Assembly (NCBI GenBank): GCA_922989275.2
Contig: OV277857.1
Span: 83,135,321-83,199,320 of the forward strand
Reading direction: 5' to 3'
DNA length: 64,000 bases
Origin: Gari tellinella
Lineage: Eukaryota > Mollusca > Bivalvia > Cardiida > Psammobiidae
The notes under the pieces were generated by a model, which searched no databases, was not told where the DNA came from, and worked only from the letters and a program-made list of their open reading frames with translations. How positions within the stretch are numbered: the first letter of the stretch is position 1; the number at the start of each line of letters is the position of its first letter. The position numbers and the translations under genes were made by a program. This document shows positions 20,490 to 31,231 of this stretch, piece by piece.

Positions 20490-21940
20490 AAACGTTTTAT
20501 TTGTAACTACCAAACATGCAAATATGTTATCGTTTAGTTGAATGTAATTTGTAATTACCAAACATAGACATGTAATTTGTACAAGGTTCCTTAAAAGTTC
20601 TGTTACTTTGGCATTTTCTTGGAATCTTCATGTACGAATTTAATTTATGATACATCGTTAAAAAGAGTGTTTTCTTGGGGACACTGTGATGTATAATACT
20701 TTGACAATAACACTTCTCTTCGTTGAGACCAATGAGAGTCAGTCATAGGCACAGGTCACATTTGCTACTGAACTTTACCGAACTGAATCTTTTTTTATAT
20801 ATATAATATAGCTTAGAAAAAGTGCCATATCGTTTTTAATACTCGCCCTAGTTTATTGGGATTTTACTAAAGTTTTAAGCCAACAACACATAACATTGAA
20901 TTGTCTTTATAATAAAAATGAAATGTGTTGACCTTCCTTTTTGAAAGATTAAAGCATACATTAAAACGTATAATGGTTATAATAATACAATTTGATTTGG
21001 AACAAAATATAAAATATATCTTAAAGTTGTATAAACTTTTTACGAATAAGTTATTGTTTTCAATATCATCTAAATATGACATAGTTTTGCAACAAATATA
21101 CATATTTTACATTTCGCAATAACTAAGTTATTAATTTAACAACTATATACTGTATATATGAATATCGTATTCATCGACACCTACACTAAATTTAAATAGT
21201 TGCTTTGAAACTTTCAAATAACATCAGACAAACAATTATGTTGACACATTAAAGTATAAAACGATACTTGTCCCATTGATGTATCACAATAATACTTTCA
21301 AATGCTATGTATATGCATGATTGTAGTGATGTTATTACCACCCAATTTAGACCGTTTAAACTAATGCATCTTCAAATCCGCAAGATATAGACATTTTAAA
21401 TGATGTACCATACATGAAAATTGTACATGTAGATTCCTTGAAAATGCCCAAGTAACAGCAGAACCTTCGTAACTAACACACATGTAAATAAAAGAATGGC
21501 CGTTAAGGTAAACGTAACATTGTATCTACCAAACATTGAAATGATTTTTTATTTACGTGAATGTAATTTGTAACTACCAAGCATGGAAACAAAAATGTCG
21601 TTTAGGTGAACGTAACATTGTAACTGCCAAACATTGAAATGGAATAACGCTTACTTGAATGAAATTGAAATAAGAATAAGGGTTGTAGTTTAGGTGAATG
21701 TAATTTGTAAAAACAAAGTTAAAATAAGAAGCTGTCTGTTAGGGTTAGGTCTTGTTTAGATTCGTTATAGTGTTAAACGTACACAACAAAACATAAACGA
21801 TTCAATTTACAGAAAACGATACCATTCATTAAAACGAATTCTATTACATGTAGCGCTTAAAATGAATTTAAGTGACTGTAAGTTGTAATTACCAAACATT
21901 GGGAAAAGTAGTTGTCCTTTTAGGTGAACATAATACAATG
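20490..21940. repeat. Dispersed degenerate 40 bp units
   Basis: Variants of GTTTAGGTGAATGTAA and TTTGTAACTACCAAACATTG recur near 20495, 20532, 21505, 21555, 21599, 21690, 21860 and 21917. The spacing is irregular, with a featureless gap at about 20600-21500. It reads as an old broken minisatellite. Confidence 0.65.
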
Positions 21941-22160
21941 AAGCAATAAATAATAGTGGGATGTTCTATCATCTATAATATACCGCAAAAAAGTATATAC
22001 AGCGACCATTCACAAGATGCAAATGTTGCTATAATAAACTGCCATTTGTCTTTCAGGTACATGAACCGATGTGTCTTTACCAAATGGTTGCTGAAAAAGG
22101 GACAATTGTCTTTCATCTGAAAAACCTAGTCCAGTATTAAACTTACAACAAATTGTTTAT

Positions 22161-22265
22161 ACAGAGCACGATGGGAAAGACGTTGTTCTTTCCCAATAAA
22201 CACGCCTATCTTTAAGTACTTGTTTCTATTAGAATCACTTTGGAGCCAGATCAGAAGCCTGGTAA
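22161..22265. mobile_element. Family E remnant
   Basis: GTTGTTCTTTCCCAATAAAC and CTTTGGAGCCAGATCAG are E sequence in order. It breaks off at CCTGGTAAC, where the open stretch at 22266 begins. Confidence 0.55.
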
Positions 22266-22430
22266 CCTAAAAGGGTAAAGGTGTCATACATCATAAGACA
22301 CAGTCGCAGTATTGATGCGCTCCTCAGGGAAAGCTGTAATGATCTTGAAGAGAAAGAAGTACTTGAACGTCTGCAAGGTTTACAAGCAAGACTGACAGCT
22401 AAACGTCGGAAGGCAGAGCAAAATCTGTAA
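22266..22430 (+). pseudogene. Gene-like 55-codon open stretch, unknown protein
   Basis: An open frame without a usable start ends at TAA 22428-22430. Its translation contains RHSRSIDALLRE, DLEEKEVLERLQGL and TAKRRKAEQNL: charged, helical, coiled-coil-like, with normal amino-acid balance, unlike the palindrome-derived frames around it. It abuts an E remnant, so it could be a captured C-terminal exon or part of a processed copy. No clear polypyrimidine tract or poly(A) tail is seen. I do not recognise the protein. Confidence 0.4.
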
Positions 22431-22485
22431 AAGAATGACAAATTGGCCTAATCCTATGACAAATGAACCATTAGTGTCTGATTAA

Positions 22486-22692
22486 CACTTTTGCCGCCAT
22501 ATTACCGTCTGCTTCAAAATTGTCGTCTGCAATTTTACATGAAAATACACATTTGCTTCATTTTCAAATAAATTAATATTAATATGAGTGTCAAACGGTT
22601 AGGATCCTGATCAGACGCCGAGTTACGCGACGTCTGATTAGGATCCAAACTGTTTACAAATGCCAAAGATTACACCATTGGTGATGGAAGGG
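22486..22692 (+). mobile_element. Family A TTAA MITE
   Basis: TTAA at 22482-22485 and 22693-22696. GCCGCCATATTACCGTCTGC start; palindrome 22592-22656 with GTTACGCGACG, one mismatch near the apex. Confidence 0.9.
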
Positions 22693-22768
22693 TTAAGACG
22701 CCACTATGGCCGCTTACCCGTGTAAGACGTCATTGATAAGGTCTTAGACATTAAATTGGCATGATTAA

Positions 22769-22970
22769 CCATTTTGCTGTCATCATGTTGTCTGCTTAAA
22801 ACTTCTCGTCTGCATTCTTTTAGATTTCGATTTAATGAATATTGAATAAATAAATATTGGCGCAAGTGCCAAACCGTTTGGATCCTGATCATACGCTGAG
22901 TGACTCGGCGTGTGATCAAGATCCAAACTGTTTGCAAATGTGATTGAGGTTACGAGTGTCAGGATCAAGG
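22769..22970 (+). mobile_element. Family A MITE
   Basis: TTAA at 22765-22768; right end decayed (AAGGTAAC). Palindrome 22870-22934 has the matched change CATACGC / GCGTGTG, altered in both arms. Confidence 0.82.
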
Positions 22971-23410
22971 TAACGAGCACGGAAGGTAAAGGTGAAAACT
23001 GATCCTGTACTATCAAGCCTATATTAAACAGTCTTTATATGCAAATACAACGAGACATCGAAAGAGTTGATAAATACTGAACTCAAAACAAAAGTAATAC
23101 ATCAATGTCGTAGTACATGTATATATTTTGCATCATTTTTGTTCTGCAACAAGTTTTCATCTATCTTAAAGACTGTAAAAACTATTTTTCTTTTGACCGG
23201 TGGTGTAAGACAAGTTTGGTTTATTAGCAGGAGGTGTCAGATTTCACATCATGTTAAAGGGGTAGAATTTCTACAAACTTGATTCAACCGTAAGATGGTC
23301 AGTGTCTACAAATGGGTTATAGGTAAAGTAAACTTATTTTATACTTTACTGTTGTCTAATATCGAAAACATATGCAAGGAATCGAGGGCAACACATCTGA
23401 GATGAAGTCA
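22971..23410. other. No recognisable feature
   Basis: A 71-codon open frame at 23067-23282 lacks gene-like composition. Confidence 0.4.
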
Positions 23411-23556
23411 TTTTTCAACGCGGTGTCTGATCAAGATCAAAACTGTTTGCCACCTGCTTTGAAATTGCATCTGGTATACTGCCTTAAATCTAACTTTAAA
23501 ACGATATTGCAGTCAACAATATTGAAGCAGACGACAATATGGCGGTGAAGGGATAA
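23411..23556 (-). mobile_element. Family A half element
   Basis: Only the right palindrome arm remains (GTGTCTGATCAAGATC...CTGTTTG), followed by GCAGACGACAATATGGCGG and GTGAAGGG. Confidence 0.65.
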
Positions 23557-23770
23557 AAACTTCACGATAAATTTGATCATGAAACGTTGACATTAGTACA
23601 CAGGGTAGATTGGAGACTCTCGTCAGAGTCTTCACTATAATTATGCTATTACATATGAATTGATCCGTCTTCCCTAAAACGGCCCTCAAAACAGCGATTC
23701 CCATCATAATGAGAGTCAATGCATAAAAAAGATAACTTCATTCAATATTGTACGAAGTGATCATTCTTTG

Positions 23771-23840
23771 AAAAGGATGCAGATTATTTAAGAATGGTGA
23801 CTTCTATAAGCTTTCTGTTTTACTTTTGTCCTGCATTTAG
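23771..23840. repeat. D palindrome remnant
   Basis: AGCTTTCTGTTTTACTTTTG then TCCTGCATTTAG is an intact right arm; the left arm is mostly lost. Confidence 0.6.
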
Positions 23841-24041
23841 TTCCGCTTGTATTAAATCTTCGTATTGTGATTTGATACATGTATGTTAACAATACTGAAT
23901 TTTCTCTTTTCCAAAATGAATCAATAAATCAATGTGTTATAAAGGAAGCAAAAGTCTATGCCAAAGTGGGCATTGAAAATGAAAAACCTGATAAATTCAC
24001 CATGATCTATAACTCTTATTCTATTTCACATTCTTTGTTAA

Positions 24042-24248
24042 CCCCTTTTCACTGTCATGACGTCATCACCTTTAAACAATTGTCGTCTGCTTTTATTTCT
24101 TACATTCAAGTTTTAGGTATTTTGATTTAGTTAATATAAAATTGAGTGTCAAACAATTTGGATCCTGATCAGACGCCGCGGTACGCGGCGTCTGATCAGG
24201 ATTCAAATTGTTTGCAAATTATTATTGTACTCTGAGTAAGGCAAGAGG
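24042..24248 (+). mobile_element. Family A TTAA MITE, complete
   Basis: 207 bp between TTAA at 24038-24041 and 24249-24252. Palindrome 24150-24214, whose outer arms share the matched variant CAAACAATTTGG / CAAATTGTTTG. Confidence 0.93.
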
Positions 24249-24252
24249 TTAA

Positions 24253-24577
24253 TTTTTCTCATTTTCAGACTAGTTGTTCGAGCCATTGTAGTTACCGGGT
24301 GTGTTTACGGTGTGTTTTTATGATGAGATGATAGATAAAGGATGTTCGACCGGTATCTATTATTGAGCATTTCTCTAATTATGTCTTGTCACGCATGCGC
24401 ACAATAATAGCCATTTATCTTGAACAAATATTGCGGGAATAATAAACAGAACTCGACTGAATAAGTTAACAAAAATTAAAACACGGGCGCTTCATTATTG
24501 AAACCAAAGATTCAGTTTAGATAATAGACACTCCTACGGGAGAACACTTTTAAAAACACAGCTCCTAGTTATTTAAG
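24253..24577. other. No recognisable feature
   Basis: Nothing supported on either strand. Confidence 0.4.
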
Positions 24578-24581
24578 TTAA

Positions 24582-24788
24582 TTCTTTAAACGCAGAGTCA
24601 TATTGTCGTCTGCGACAATTGTCGTCTGCTTCTTTTCAAAAAATAAAATTTTCTAAAATTTTGTTTCACAACAGCGTAAGCGTATCAAACAGTTTGGATC
24701 CTGATGAGACGCCGAGTTACTCGGCGTCTCATCTGGATGCAAACTGTTTGTAAATGTTATCAGGATTTCGCCTTTAGCGGGCAAAGAG
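24582..24788 (+). mobile_element. Family A TTAA MITE
   Basis: 207 bp between TTAA at 24578-24581 and 24789-24792. Palindrome 24686-24750 uses GATGAGACGCC / GGCGTCTCATC, changed in both arms relative to GATCAGACGCC. Confidence 0.92.
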
Positions 24789-24975
24789 TTAAAGTACCCA
24801 ATGGGCCAATTTGCTGGACCGTTAACTACGCTTCGCTGATAACTTATAATGACTTGCCTTTGTGGGTGATGTAGCACTAGATGCATTATATATATTTAAT
24901 TATTTTCATTTTGTGAGAGATTAAGGCACCGAGCTCGGCAAGAATGCTGCATCTCGGGATCCCTTCGCTTTTTAG

Positions 24976-25176
24976 CCCCTTCACTGTCATGACATCATCT
25001 GGTTTAAATAATTGTCTTCTGTTTTTAATTCTCAATTCTAAATTTTAGATAAATTGATTGAAATAATATCGTAAAGAGTTTCAATCACTTTTGATCCGAA
25101 TCAGACGCGGCGTCTGATCAGGCTCCAAACTGTTTCGAAATAACCATTGTAATATAGGGGTAAGGCAGTGAAGGGG
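24976..25176 (+). mobile_element. Family A MITE, loop deleted
   Basis: TTAG at 24972-24975 and 25177-25180. Ends CCCCTTCACTGTC and GGCAGTGAAGGGG pair well. The palindrome 25081-25137 lost its apex (CAGACGCGGCGTCTG). Confidence 0.85.
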
Positions 25177-25342
25177 TTAGTGATAAAGATTTTCTATGAT
25201 AACAATTTCACTCTCTGCGTTGATAACGTAAGGCCCTGATATTATGACCACTCAAAGCACTATTTGATCATTAGTTCTTCGTATGCTACAATATCACCTA
25301 CTTCACAACTGTCTTCTTCAATTAGGGTTTTTTACATTTTAA

Positions 25343-25587
25343 CCAATTATCACATAAATACGGATTTTTACATCTTTAATTTATTCCTCCATAGAGCAAA
25401 ATAGTTCTAATCTATACATTGATGAATATGTTTCATTAGAAATATTTTATATATTCTTGAAGTTTATAGCTTAAAGCAGACTGAAAGTAAAGCAGAATGC
25501 GCCTTATGGGCGCATTCTACTTTACTTTCGACCTGCTTTAAGTGGTCACATGTCTTCAAATCTAGAAACAGGCTATGGGGTAATGGG
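25343..25587 (-). mobile_element. Family C TTAA MITE
   Basis: TTAA at 25339-25342 and 25588-25591. Palindrome 25470-25542 with GCGCCTTATGGGCGC. Confidence 0.92.
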
Positions 25588-25740
25588 TTAATGACATTCT
25601 AGCTTACAAGGGTCAACTAGTTTGGAAACAAACATAGATTAATAAAATGTAAAAAAAAAACCGACATAACAGAATTTAGAGTCTAGTGTCAGAAACAGTT
25701 AATTGCACGACATGACCTTCACTGTATCAAGCCCTTTGGT

Positions 25741-26040
25741 CTTAAGCGCGAGCCTCTCGCCGCGAACCTCTCTGCTCGGGGCGAACCACAGGTGAAGGAA
25801 ACTGGAGAGAGACGATGTTGAAGCCACTGATATTCACGTGTTTATATAGGCGCATGACATCCATTTTACAAAAACAAATTAGCGTTTTTGGCAGATTCAA
25901 ACACGATATAAATACAGCAGAAAGCTGGGTTGTGGCGAATTCTGTAGGAAGATGACGGGTAGCCCAGAGTAAAGCAACATGCCCGTACCAACAGACAATG
26001 ACGTCATTCACGTAGCGCCCGAACCGGAACCGAACTCAGG
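25741..26040 (-). promoter_or_regulatory. GC-richer patch with TATA-like motif
   Basis: On the minus strand CCTATATAAACACGTG is followed about 30 bp later by a pyrimidine-rich CTTCAACATCGTCTCTCTCC. CpG and GC content stand out from the AT-rich surroundings. The open minus frame here is not recognised. It could be a promoter, a retroelement end, or chance. Confidence 0.25.
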
Positions 26041-26325
26041 GCTGCAATGGTAAACAGTTGGTGTGCTAGCGCGCTATCTGGACAAACTCGAGATTTAAAT
26101 CAAACACAAATTTTATTCCGATTTGAACAAGATACACTATCCCAATATTTATCACTATTCACTCAGTATTCAGGTTTAATTATTTATAAGTAAAAAGAAA
26201 TAATCACAAAAACATGTTTATCTGAATTCGAATACGTGTAATTCATTAAATCTTAAAACTGTGATATTTGAAAATAAATCAACAGGTACCCCTAACTCAA
26301 ACAAAGCAATGGCATTTGCAAAAAA
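26041..26325. other. No recognisable feature
   Basis: AT-rich sequence before the family I element. Confidence 0.4.
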
Positions 26326-26327
26326 GG

Positions 26328-26522
26328 TCAAACTTCGATGAATCGACTCGCTTAAGTCGAATATATCATTATTTCAAAGTTAAAACCTTAAATGGCCACG
26401 TTTTAACTTTGGATTAAGAATAATATTATATCCGACTTAAGCGAGGCCGCAATAGTGAATAATCAACTGTTAAAATACAAGTAATTTCGTTTCAAGCGAG
26501 TTAAAGATACAGAAATGCGACT
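26328..26522. mobile_element. Family I inverted-repeat element
   Basis: GTCAAACTTCGATGAATCG, CTCGCTTAAGTCGAA and the facing CCGACTTAAGCGAG. The far right CAAGCGAGTTAAAGATAC may be a second right end. Confidence 0.65.
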
Positions 26523-26531
26523 ATACATTTA

Positions 26532-26899
26532 CTGTAATCCCTCACTATGTACAATGGCCCTCCGAACATCGATTCCCTCCTTACAACAACGCGTTTCGCT
26601 GTTCTCCAAACAGGACAAGTATGTCCAACTGTTCATGACTGCAATATCGTCTGCTCAAAATTGTCGTCTGTTGTTTTCTCAAAGTTACGTATTGGATATT
26701 TTGACAGAAGAAACATAGATACGAGTGATAAACAGTTTGAACACAGATCAGACGCCGCGTTACGCGGCGTCTGATCTGGGTTCAAACTGTTTGCAAATGT
26801 ACTCTAAGGTTATTAATTTTCCCTCCCTATAACAACTCCCTCCTAACAACGCACACAACATTGTCTGCCGTTAGGTGTTGTTGTAGAGATGGTGTACTG
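26532..26899 (+). mobile_element. Family G TA MITE, full length
   Basis: 368 bp. TA at 26530-26531 and 26900-26901. CCCTCACTATGTAC at the left, GTTGTAGAGATGGTGTACTG at the right. Internal type I palindrome 26729-26793, with GTCGTCTG and TTTTGACAGAAGAAACAT left of it. Confidence 0.85.
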
Positions 26900-27151
26900 T
26901 AGTATAAGTAGCTGATCAATACCAGCCTCAGCTATGATAAAAGGAGACATCGGGTAATTACCTCATACAATAGCTACATGTAAAACTTGTATCGAGCCCA
27001 TTAGTAATATTATGTATACCTTTCCATTATACGAAATAAAATACCTGTATTTAATATGTTCCTAACAATGTTATATATGAAGTAAATCTGCGACATTATG
27101 CACACTCGAAAGGAACACCGTCGATGTTGTGTAAGACAGATTGCAGCTTCA

Positions 27152-27189
27152 ACCCCCCCCCCTCCCCTCCCCTCCCCTCCCCTCCCCCA
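27152..27189. repeat. Poly-C / (CCCCT)n simple repeat
   Basis: A run of C followed by four to five CCCCT units. Confidence 0.95.
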
Positions 27190-27273
27190 CACGAAATATG
27201 ATTTCTGGTTTACGCCCAACCTAGTTTATGTAGCAACATTTGCTAAATCTATGTCAAACCTGAATACGGTTAT

Positions 27274-27339
27274 CAGGCAGTTTGATCATGATCAGATGCC
27301 GCGTTACACCAGTCAAGTCGCAATCGGCAGGTTACAGTT
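27274..27339. mobile_element. Family A fragment lacking the right arm
   Basis: GCAGTTTGATCATGATCAG then CAGTCAAGTCGCAATCGGC: the left palindrome arm joins the A right flank directly. The missing piece is the right arm. Confidence 0.6.
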
Positions 27340-27405
27340 TCAGTTTGCTATTTTCATGCATGTTAATCGCAATAAAACAAAATGTGTAGGCGTGGAACGG
27401 GTTAA

Positions 27406-27636
27406 CTCTTTGCACCTAGTCACGCATATATGCATCATCTGCAAACAGTGTACCTGTGATGAGTATACTTATCCTATGCAAACAGTGTATATCCTGTTTA
27501 GAGGACTCCTTAAGGAGCCCTCTGATCAGGGTCTACACTGTTTTTCATTTTGACATATATTGTAAAAATCAACCCTTAAACATCAAAATTGGACTAGACT
27601 AAATAGAAAACTAGAACTGTCCATTTGAGGTTCCAA
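27406..27636 (-). mobile_element. Family B MITE, reversed
   Basis: TTAA at 27402-27405. Palindrome 27479-27545 with GGACTCCTTAAGGAGCC apex. The right end (GTTCCAATGCC) is decayed. Confidence 0.82.
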
Positions 27637-27741
27637 TGCCCTACAACTGTATACAATGAAACAATTCTCCTATATTTCTTACTCAATACATCCAATCTTA
27701 CATTTTAAGCGGCCGCTCAATGAAGTCTCGTGGAGGACCCT

Positions 27742-27813
27742 GCTAATGCAGGATATAAATAATGCAGAAAGCTCCTACAGGAGCTTTCTGCATTATTTTA
27801 TCCTGCATTTGGC
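27742..27813. repeat. D palindrome
   Basis: About 72 bp: GCTAATGCAGGATA...TATCCTGCATTTGGC with a perfect AAGCTCCTACAGGAGCTT centre. Confidence 0.85.
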
Positions 27814-27820
27814 AACCATG

Positions 27821-28164
27821 TGTATTAAATATTGTATACCGCACATGGATCTTCAAGTGTATGCCTGCTCAGTATAAGGATGACTAGATATTTTATCTTT
27901 CTCTTTTTATGTCCACGGAATTACAGACACGTTTTTGTCTTCATTATCCTTCAAACCCACGTAACCGATTACAATGTCATTAATACCTACGTATCACACT
28001 AAAGTCATCCATGGAAGCGGTGACTTCAAACGATTCATCTTAGATCAATTAAAGAACATTGGATCACAGCGAGCCATTACAAAACTATAACGGATAACAT
28101 GTCATAAGATAATTGGCACTAGACGTTTCCACAACTATTGTAATTTTCTTCTTCCTCTATGACT
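27821..28164. other. No recognisable feature
   Basis: Nothing supported on either strand. Confidence 0.4.
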
Positions 28165-28379
28165 ACAGTTAAACCTCTCGAAACCGGGCACTTATAAAAC
28201 GACATTTTCGGTATCGTATCCATTTAGTAACAGGTGACAGCTTAATGCATGATATAAGTAAGGCAGAAAGCTCCCATAGGGAGCTTTCTGCCTTACTTGT
28301 ATCCGGCATTAAGTAGTCACTAGTCGTTTGTGGTCTACATTCTTTTGCAAAGGGTGCCCGGTTTAGAGTAGTATTACTG
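28165..28379 (+). mobile_element. Family F MITE, best copy
   Basis: Ends CAGTTAAACCTCTCGAAACC and GGTTTAGAGTAGTATTACTG are inverted copies; GGGCA/TGCCC extends the pairing. TA at the left; the right copy is mutated. Palindrome 28241-28313 with AAGCTCCCATAGGGAGCTT. Confidence 0.88.
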
Positions 28380-28603
28380 TGGTCTCTTGGTACGAATCGT
28401 AACCAAGTCGACAACAATATTAAGGAATATTGTTTTCAACAATTAGTCCTTAAGCAGCTATCTTGTTTGTTGCAACAATGTACTTTGGTTTTGGGCTATT
28501 AACATGAAAAGAACAGAAAGAAATATGTGGATACAGTCACACTTGTGAAGAGCATTCACACAAACACTTGCTACGACGTTCTTTAAACTGCAGATTACAC
28601 TGA

Positions 28604-28670
28604 GCTTAATACAGGATGAAGCTAATGCAGAAAGCTTCTCACGGAACTTTCTGAATTTATTTTATCCTGC
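28604..28670. repeat. D palindrome, decayed
   Basis: CTTAATACAGGATGAAG at the left and TTTATCCTGCA at the right; GAAAGCTTCTCACGGAAC centre is imperfect. Confidence 0.65.
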
Positions 28671-28971
28671 ACCAATCTTCAAAATTTATGTAAAAATTCG
28701 AATTCATTTTACCTTACGCTGCCGAACACACATTTTACTGTTTATTAAAAAACATTTGTCGCCCCATCATATCTGTGCCCAGGAATAATGAAAGTTGTAT
28801 GACGCCCCTTAACTATATAGTAGAACGGTCCTCAATCAGAAAAACGGGTCATCCCATTGCTGGTAGCAGGGGTTAGCGCTGAATTGGCTGTCTCAGATTG
28901 TCATCAGCAATTCTACTTTCTGAGATGACAAGTCGCTGTTATCAAGAACGAATCTAAACACTCTTCAAACA
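28671..28971. other. No recognisable feature
   Basis: Nothing supported on either strand. Confidence 0.4.
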
Positions 28972-28975
28972 TTAG

Positions 28976-29180
28976 CCCTCCTTGTGACCACAACAACTAG
29001 ACTTACATTTGCAAACAGTTTGGATCCAGATCAGACGCCGAATAACGCGGCGTCTGATCAGGATCCAAACAGTTTGACAATTGCATTTATGTGTTTACAT
29101 TCAATCTGCATCTAATTTTATTATTTTTGTTTTTGGCAGACGACAATTTAAAAGCAGACGATAATAAAGCATGACCAGGG
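28976..29180 (-). mobile_element. Family A TTAA MITE
   Basis: TTAG at 28972-28975 and TTAA at 29181-29184. Palindrome 29012-29076; GCAGACGACAATTTAAAAGC on its right. Confidence 0.88.
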
Positions 29181-29309
29181 TTAAGAAGCATATTCTTTCA
29201 CTTCAAGGTAGCTTTCCAGGAATAGAGGTGATTTGAATTCTCGATAAACATGACAATAAAAGTTTAATGTCTCATACATCTAGATTAACCAATGTCATCC
29301 GTTTATAAA

Positions 29310-29500
29310 TGTCATTTGCAAAACATTGCCGTCTGCAAAAAAGTCAAATTAAGTTTTTTATGTCTTTTATCCGAAGAAAACGGTAGTACGTGAGCGGAAA
29401 AAAGTAATTTGATCTTTATCGAATGCTGAGTAACTTGGCGTCTGATTTGGATCCAATCTGATTGAAAATGTCTCGGCAGACACTTTTAGCGTGAAAACAG
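29310..29500 (+). mobile_element. Family A remnant
   Basis: CATTGCCGTCTGC flank and a decayed palindrome at 29402-29464 (GATCTTTATCG / GATTTGGATCC). Confidence 0.5.
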
Positions 29501-29504
29501 TTAC

Positions 29505-29708
29505 CCTTTTGCCGGTCGATCGCGACTTGATGGTATTTGCAAACAGATTGGATCAAGATCAGACGTCGCGTAACACGGCGTCTGATCTAGCTCCAAACTG
29601 TTTGACTCTCGTCTGTAAGTTTCTTTAGTTAGAAAATGTATAAATCTTAAATAAATATTTTTTGCAGACGACAATTTCAAAGCAGACGATATTGCGGTAG
29701 GGTTAGGA
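29505..29708 (-). mobile_element. Family A MITE, reversed
   Basis: TTAC at 29501-29504; GTCGATCGCGACTTGATGG flank of the 8935 subgroup. Palindrome 29540-29604. Ends ATATTGCGGTAGGG. Confidence 0.82.
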
Positions 29709-29769
29709 TTAGTACATGTAACTGCTGATTACAAATGTTAATCAGGCTAAATATTTTAACTTCACCTTG

Positions 29770-29975
29770 TTTAACAGTTATAATTCTATAATGTCATCTG
29801 CTTGAATATGATCGCCTGTATTTCTTTTTTAAATTTGCATTGTTTTGGTATTTTGACTGACACCACATTGAAATGAGCGCCAAACAGTTTTGATCTTTAT
29901 GAACTATTACATGTAGAGTTACTTGAAGTCTCATCTGGGTCAAAACGGTTTGCAAATGCGAGTAGTGACTCTTTG
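29770..29975 (+). mobile_element. Family A element, diverged
   Basis: ATGTCATCTGCTTGAATATG and GATCGCCTG flank; palindrome 29881-29952 enlarged by extra ACATGTA sequence at the apex. Confidence 0.6.
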
Positions 29976-30110
29976 AACCCCAGTGACGCATAAAAACGCC
30001 ATTTACAAACAGTGTTTCTGTGTATATTACCCGAGTCCTATGCAAACAGTGTAGATCCAGGGTCTGTACTTTTTGTAATTTTGCAACATGCCTAAATAGT
30101 AAGATATGGA
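29976..30110 (-). mobile_element. Family B remnant, collapsed palindrome
   Basis: GACGCATAAAAACGCCATTT and TCCTATGCAAACAGTGTAG are reversed B flanks. The palindrome 30043-30075 is only 33 bp. Cut off on its right by the next B2. Confidence 0.55.
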
Positions 30111-30114
30111 TTAT

Positions 30115-30357
30115 CTCTTTCCTCCCTGAAACTTTAAATGGACAATTCCAGTTTCCATTTTAGTCTAGTCCATTTCTGACTTTTAAGGGTTGTTTTTGTC
30201 AATGTTTGGCATTGTGACAAACAGTGAAGACCCTGATCAGAGGGCTCCTTTCGGAGCCCTCTGATCTGGGTCTTCACTGTTTGCATAGGACAAGTGTACT
30301 ATTCACATGTACACTGTTTGAAAAGGACGCCTATAGGCGGGACTAGGGCGCAAAGGG
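30115..30357 (+). mobile_element. Family B2 MITE with TTAT flanks
   Basis: Complete B2 ends (CTCTTTCCTCCCTG, GGGCGCAAAGGG). The flanks are TTAT at 30111-30114 and TTAT at 30358-30361 instead of TTAA. Palindrome 30218-30283. Confidence 0.92.
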
Positions 30358-30533
30358 TTATACTGAATTGGATATTGGCATTGATGATTTGAAGTTTCAG
30401 AGATTGCAATCTGACAAACGTCATGAAACTGTTGGCCCAGGTGACATTTTGACCTGACCTGAATAATACAAACTACTGTCAACGTCAGAATACAGAATAC
30501 TATCAATATTATATTAAACGTCATAATACTTAA

Positions 30534-30786
30534 ACTCATTTGCCCCTGAAACTTCAATTGGACAATTCTAGTTTCCAATTAAGTCTAGTCCGTTTTTGAG
30601 TAAATATAAAAGGTTGGGTTGATTTCATAAAATATTGCAAAATGACAAACTGTACATGCCTTTATTACAGGGTTTCATCATGGACCTTCTGACCAGGGTT
30701 TAATCTTTTTGCATAAGACAAGTATACTCTTCCCAAGGACATTGTTGGACAATGGCGCGTATACCCGTTTCTATGGTTCAATAGGG
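30534..30786 (+). mobile_element. Family B TTAA MITE, diverged
   Basis: TTAA at 30530-30533 and 30787-30790. CTCATTTGCCCCTGAAAC start. Palindrome 30646-30711 heavily decayed. Confidence 0.8.
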
Positions 30787-30859
30787 TTAAGCAGCCACCC
30801 TTCTAGCATACCACACAACACCTCTTTTCCTAACTGATCTCTAAAACGTGACTTTACTG
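30787..30859. mobile_element. Family F right-hand fragment
   Basis: TTAAGCAGCCACCC resembles the sequence right of a D palindrome, and CTCTAAAACGTGACTTTACTG then TA is an F end. The preceding B probably inserted into this F at its arm TTAA. Confidence 0.5.
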
Positions 30860-31159
30860 TATCTTGACTTTCCAGCTTGTAAACTTCTAGGTATTGCATA
30901 TCGATTTCAGAACTCAAAAGGCTTGAAAATCAGAAGAAAAACTATCAATCTTTATAGGCCTTAGATATTCATAATAGATATGCCAATCGGTGAAGAAATG
31001 AAGCCGCGACAGCCATGTGCAGTAGCCGTAAAGTGTGGCTCGTGTGATGAAACTTTAATCTAAGTTTCGCATGGAAACATGACGAAAATATGAACAGCTA
31101 AACTTGTATCAAGCGGCTATTCTTTGAAAAGCGTGAGTCTCTGAAAGGCCACGTGATCG
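30860..31159. other. No recognisable feature
   Basis: Nothing supported on either strand. Confidence 0.4.
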
Positions 31160-31231
31160 CTTAATGTAGGATAAAAGTAAAACAGAAAGCTCCTACAGGA
31201 ACTTTCTGTTTTACTTTTGTCCTACATTAAG
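31160..31231. repeat. D palindrome, nearly perfect
   Basis: 72 bp: CTTAATGTAGGATAAAAGTA facing TACTTTTGTCCTACATTAAG. Both arms share the TGTAGG / CCTACA variant. Confidence 0.88.

Noticed and set aside
22235..22441. Minus-strand Ser/Arg-rich frame
   Set aside because: It is the shadow of the more protein-like plus-strand stretch at 22266-22430.
27098..27553. 151-codon open frame, the longest in the window
   Set aside because: It crosses a poly-C tract, a truncated A and a B palindrome, with no family motif.
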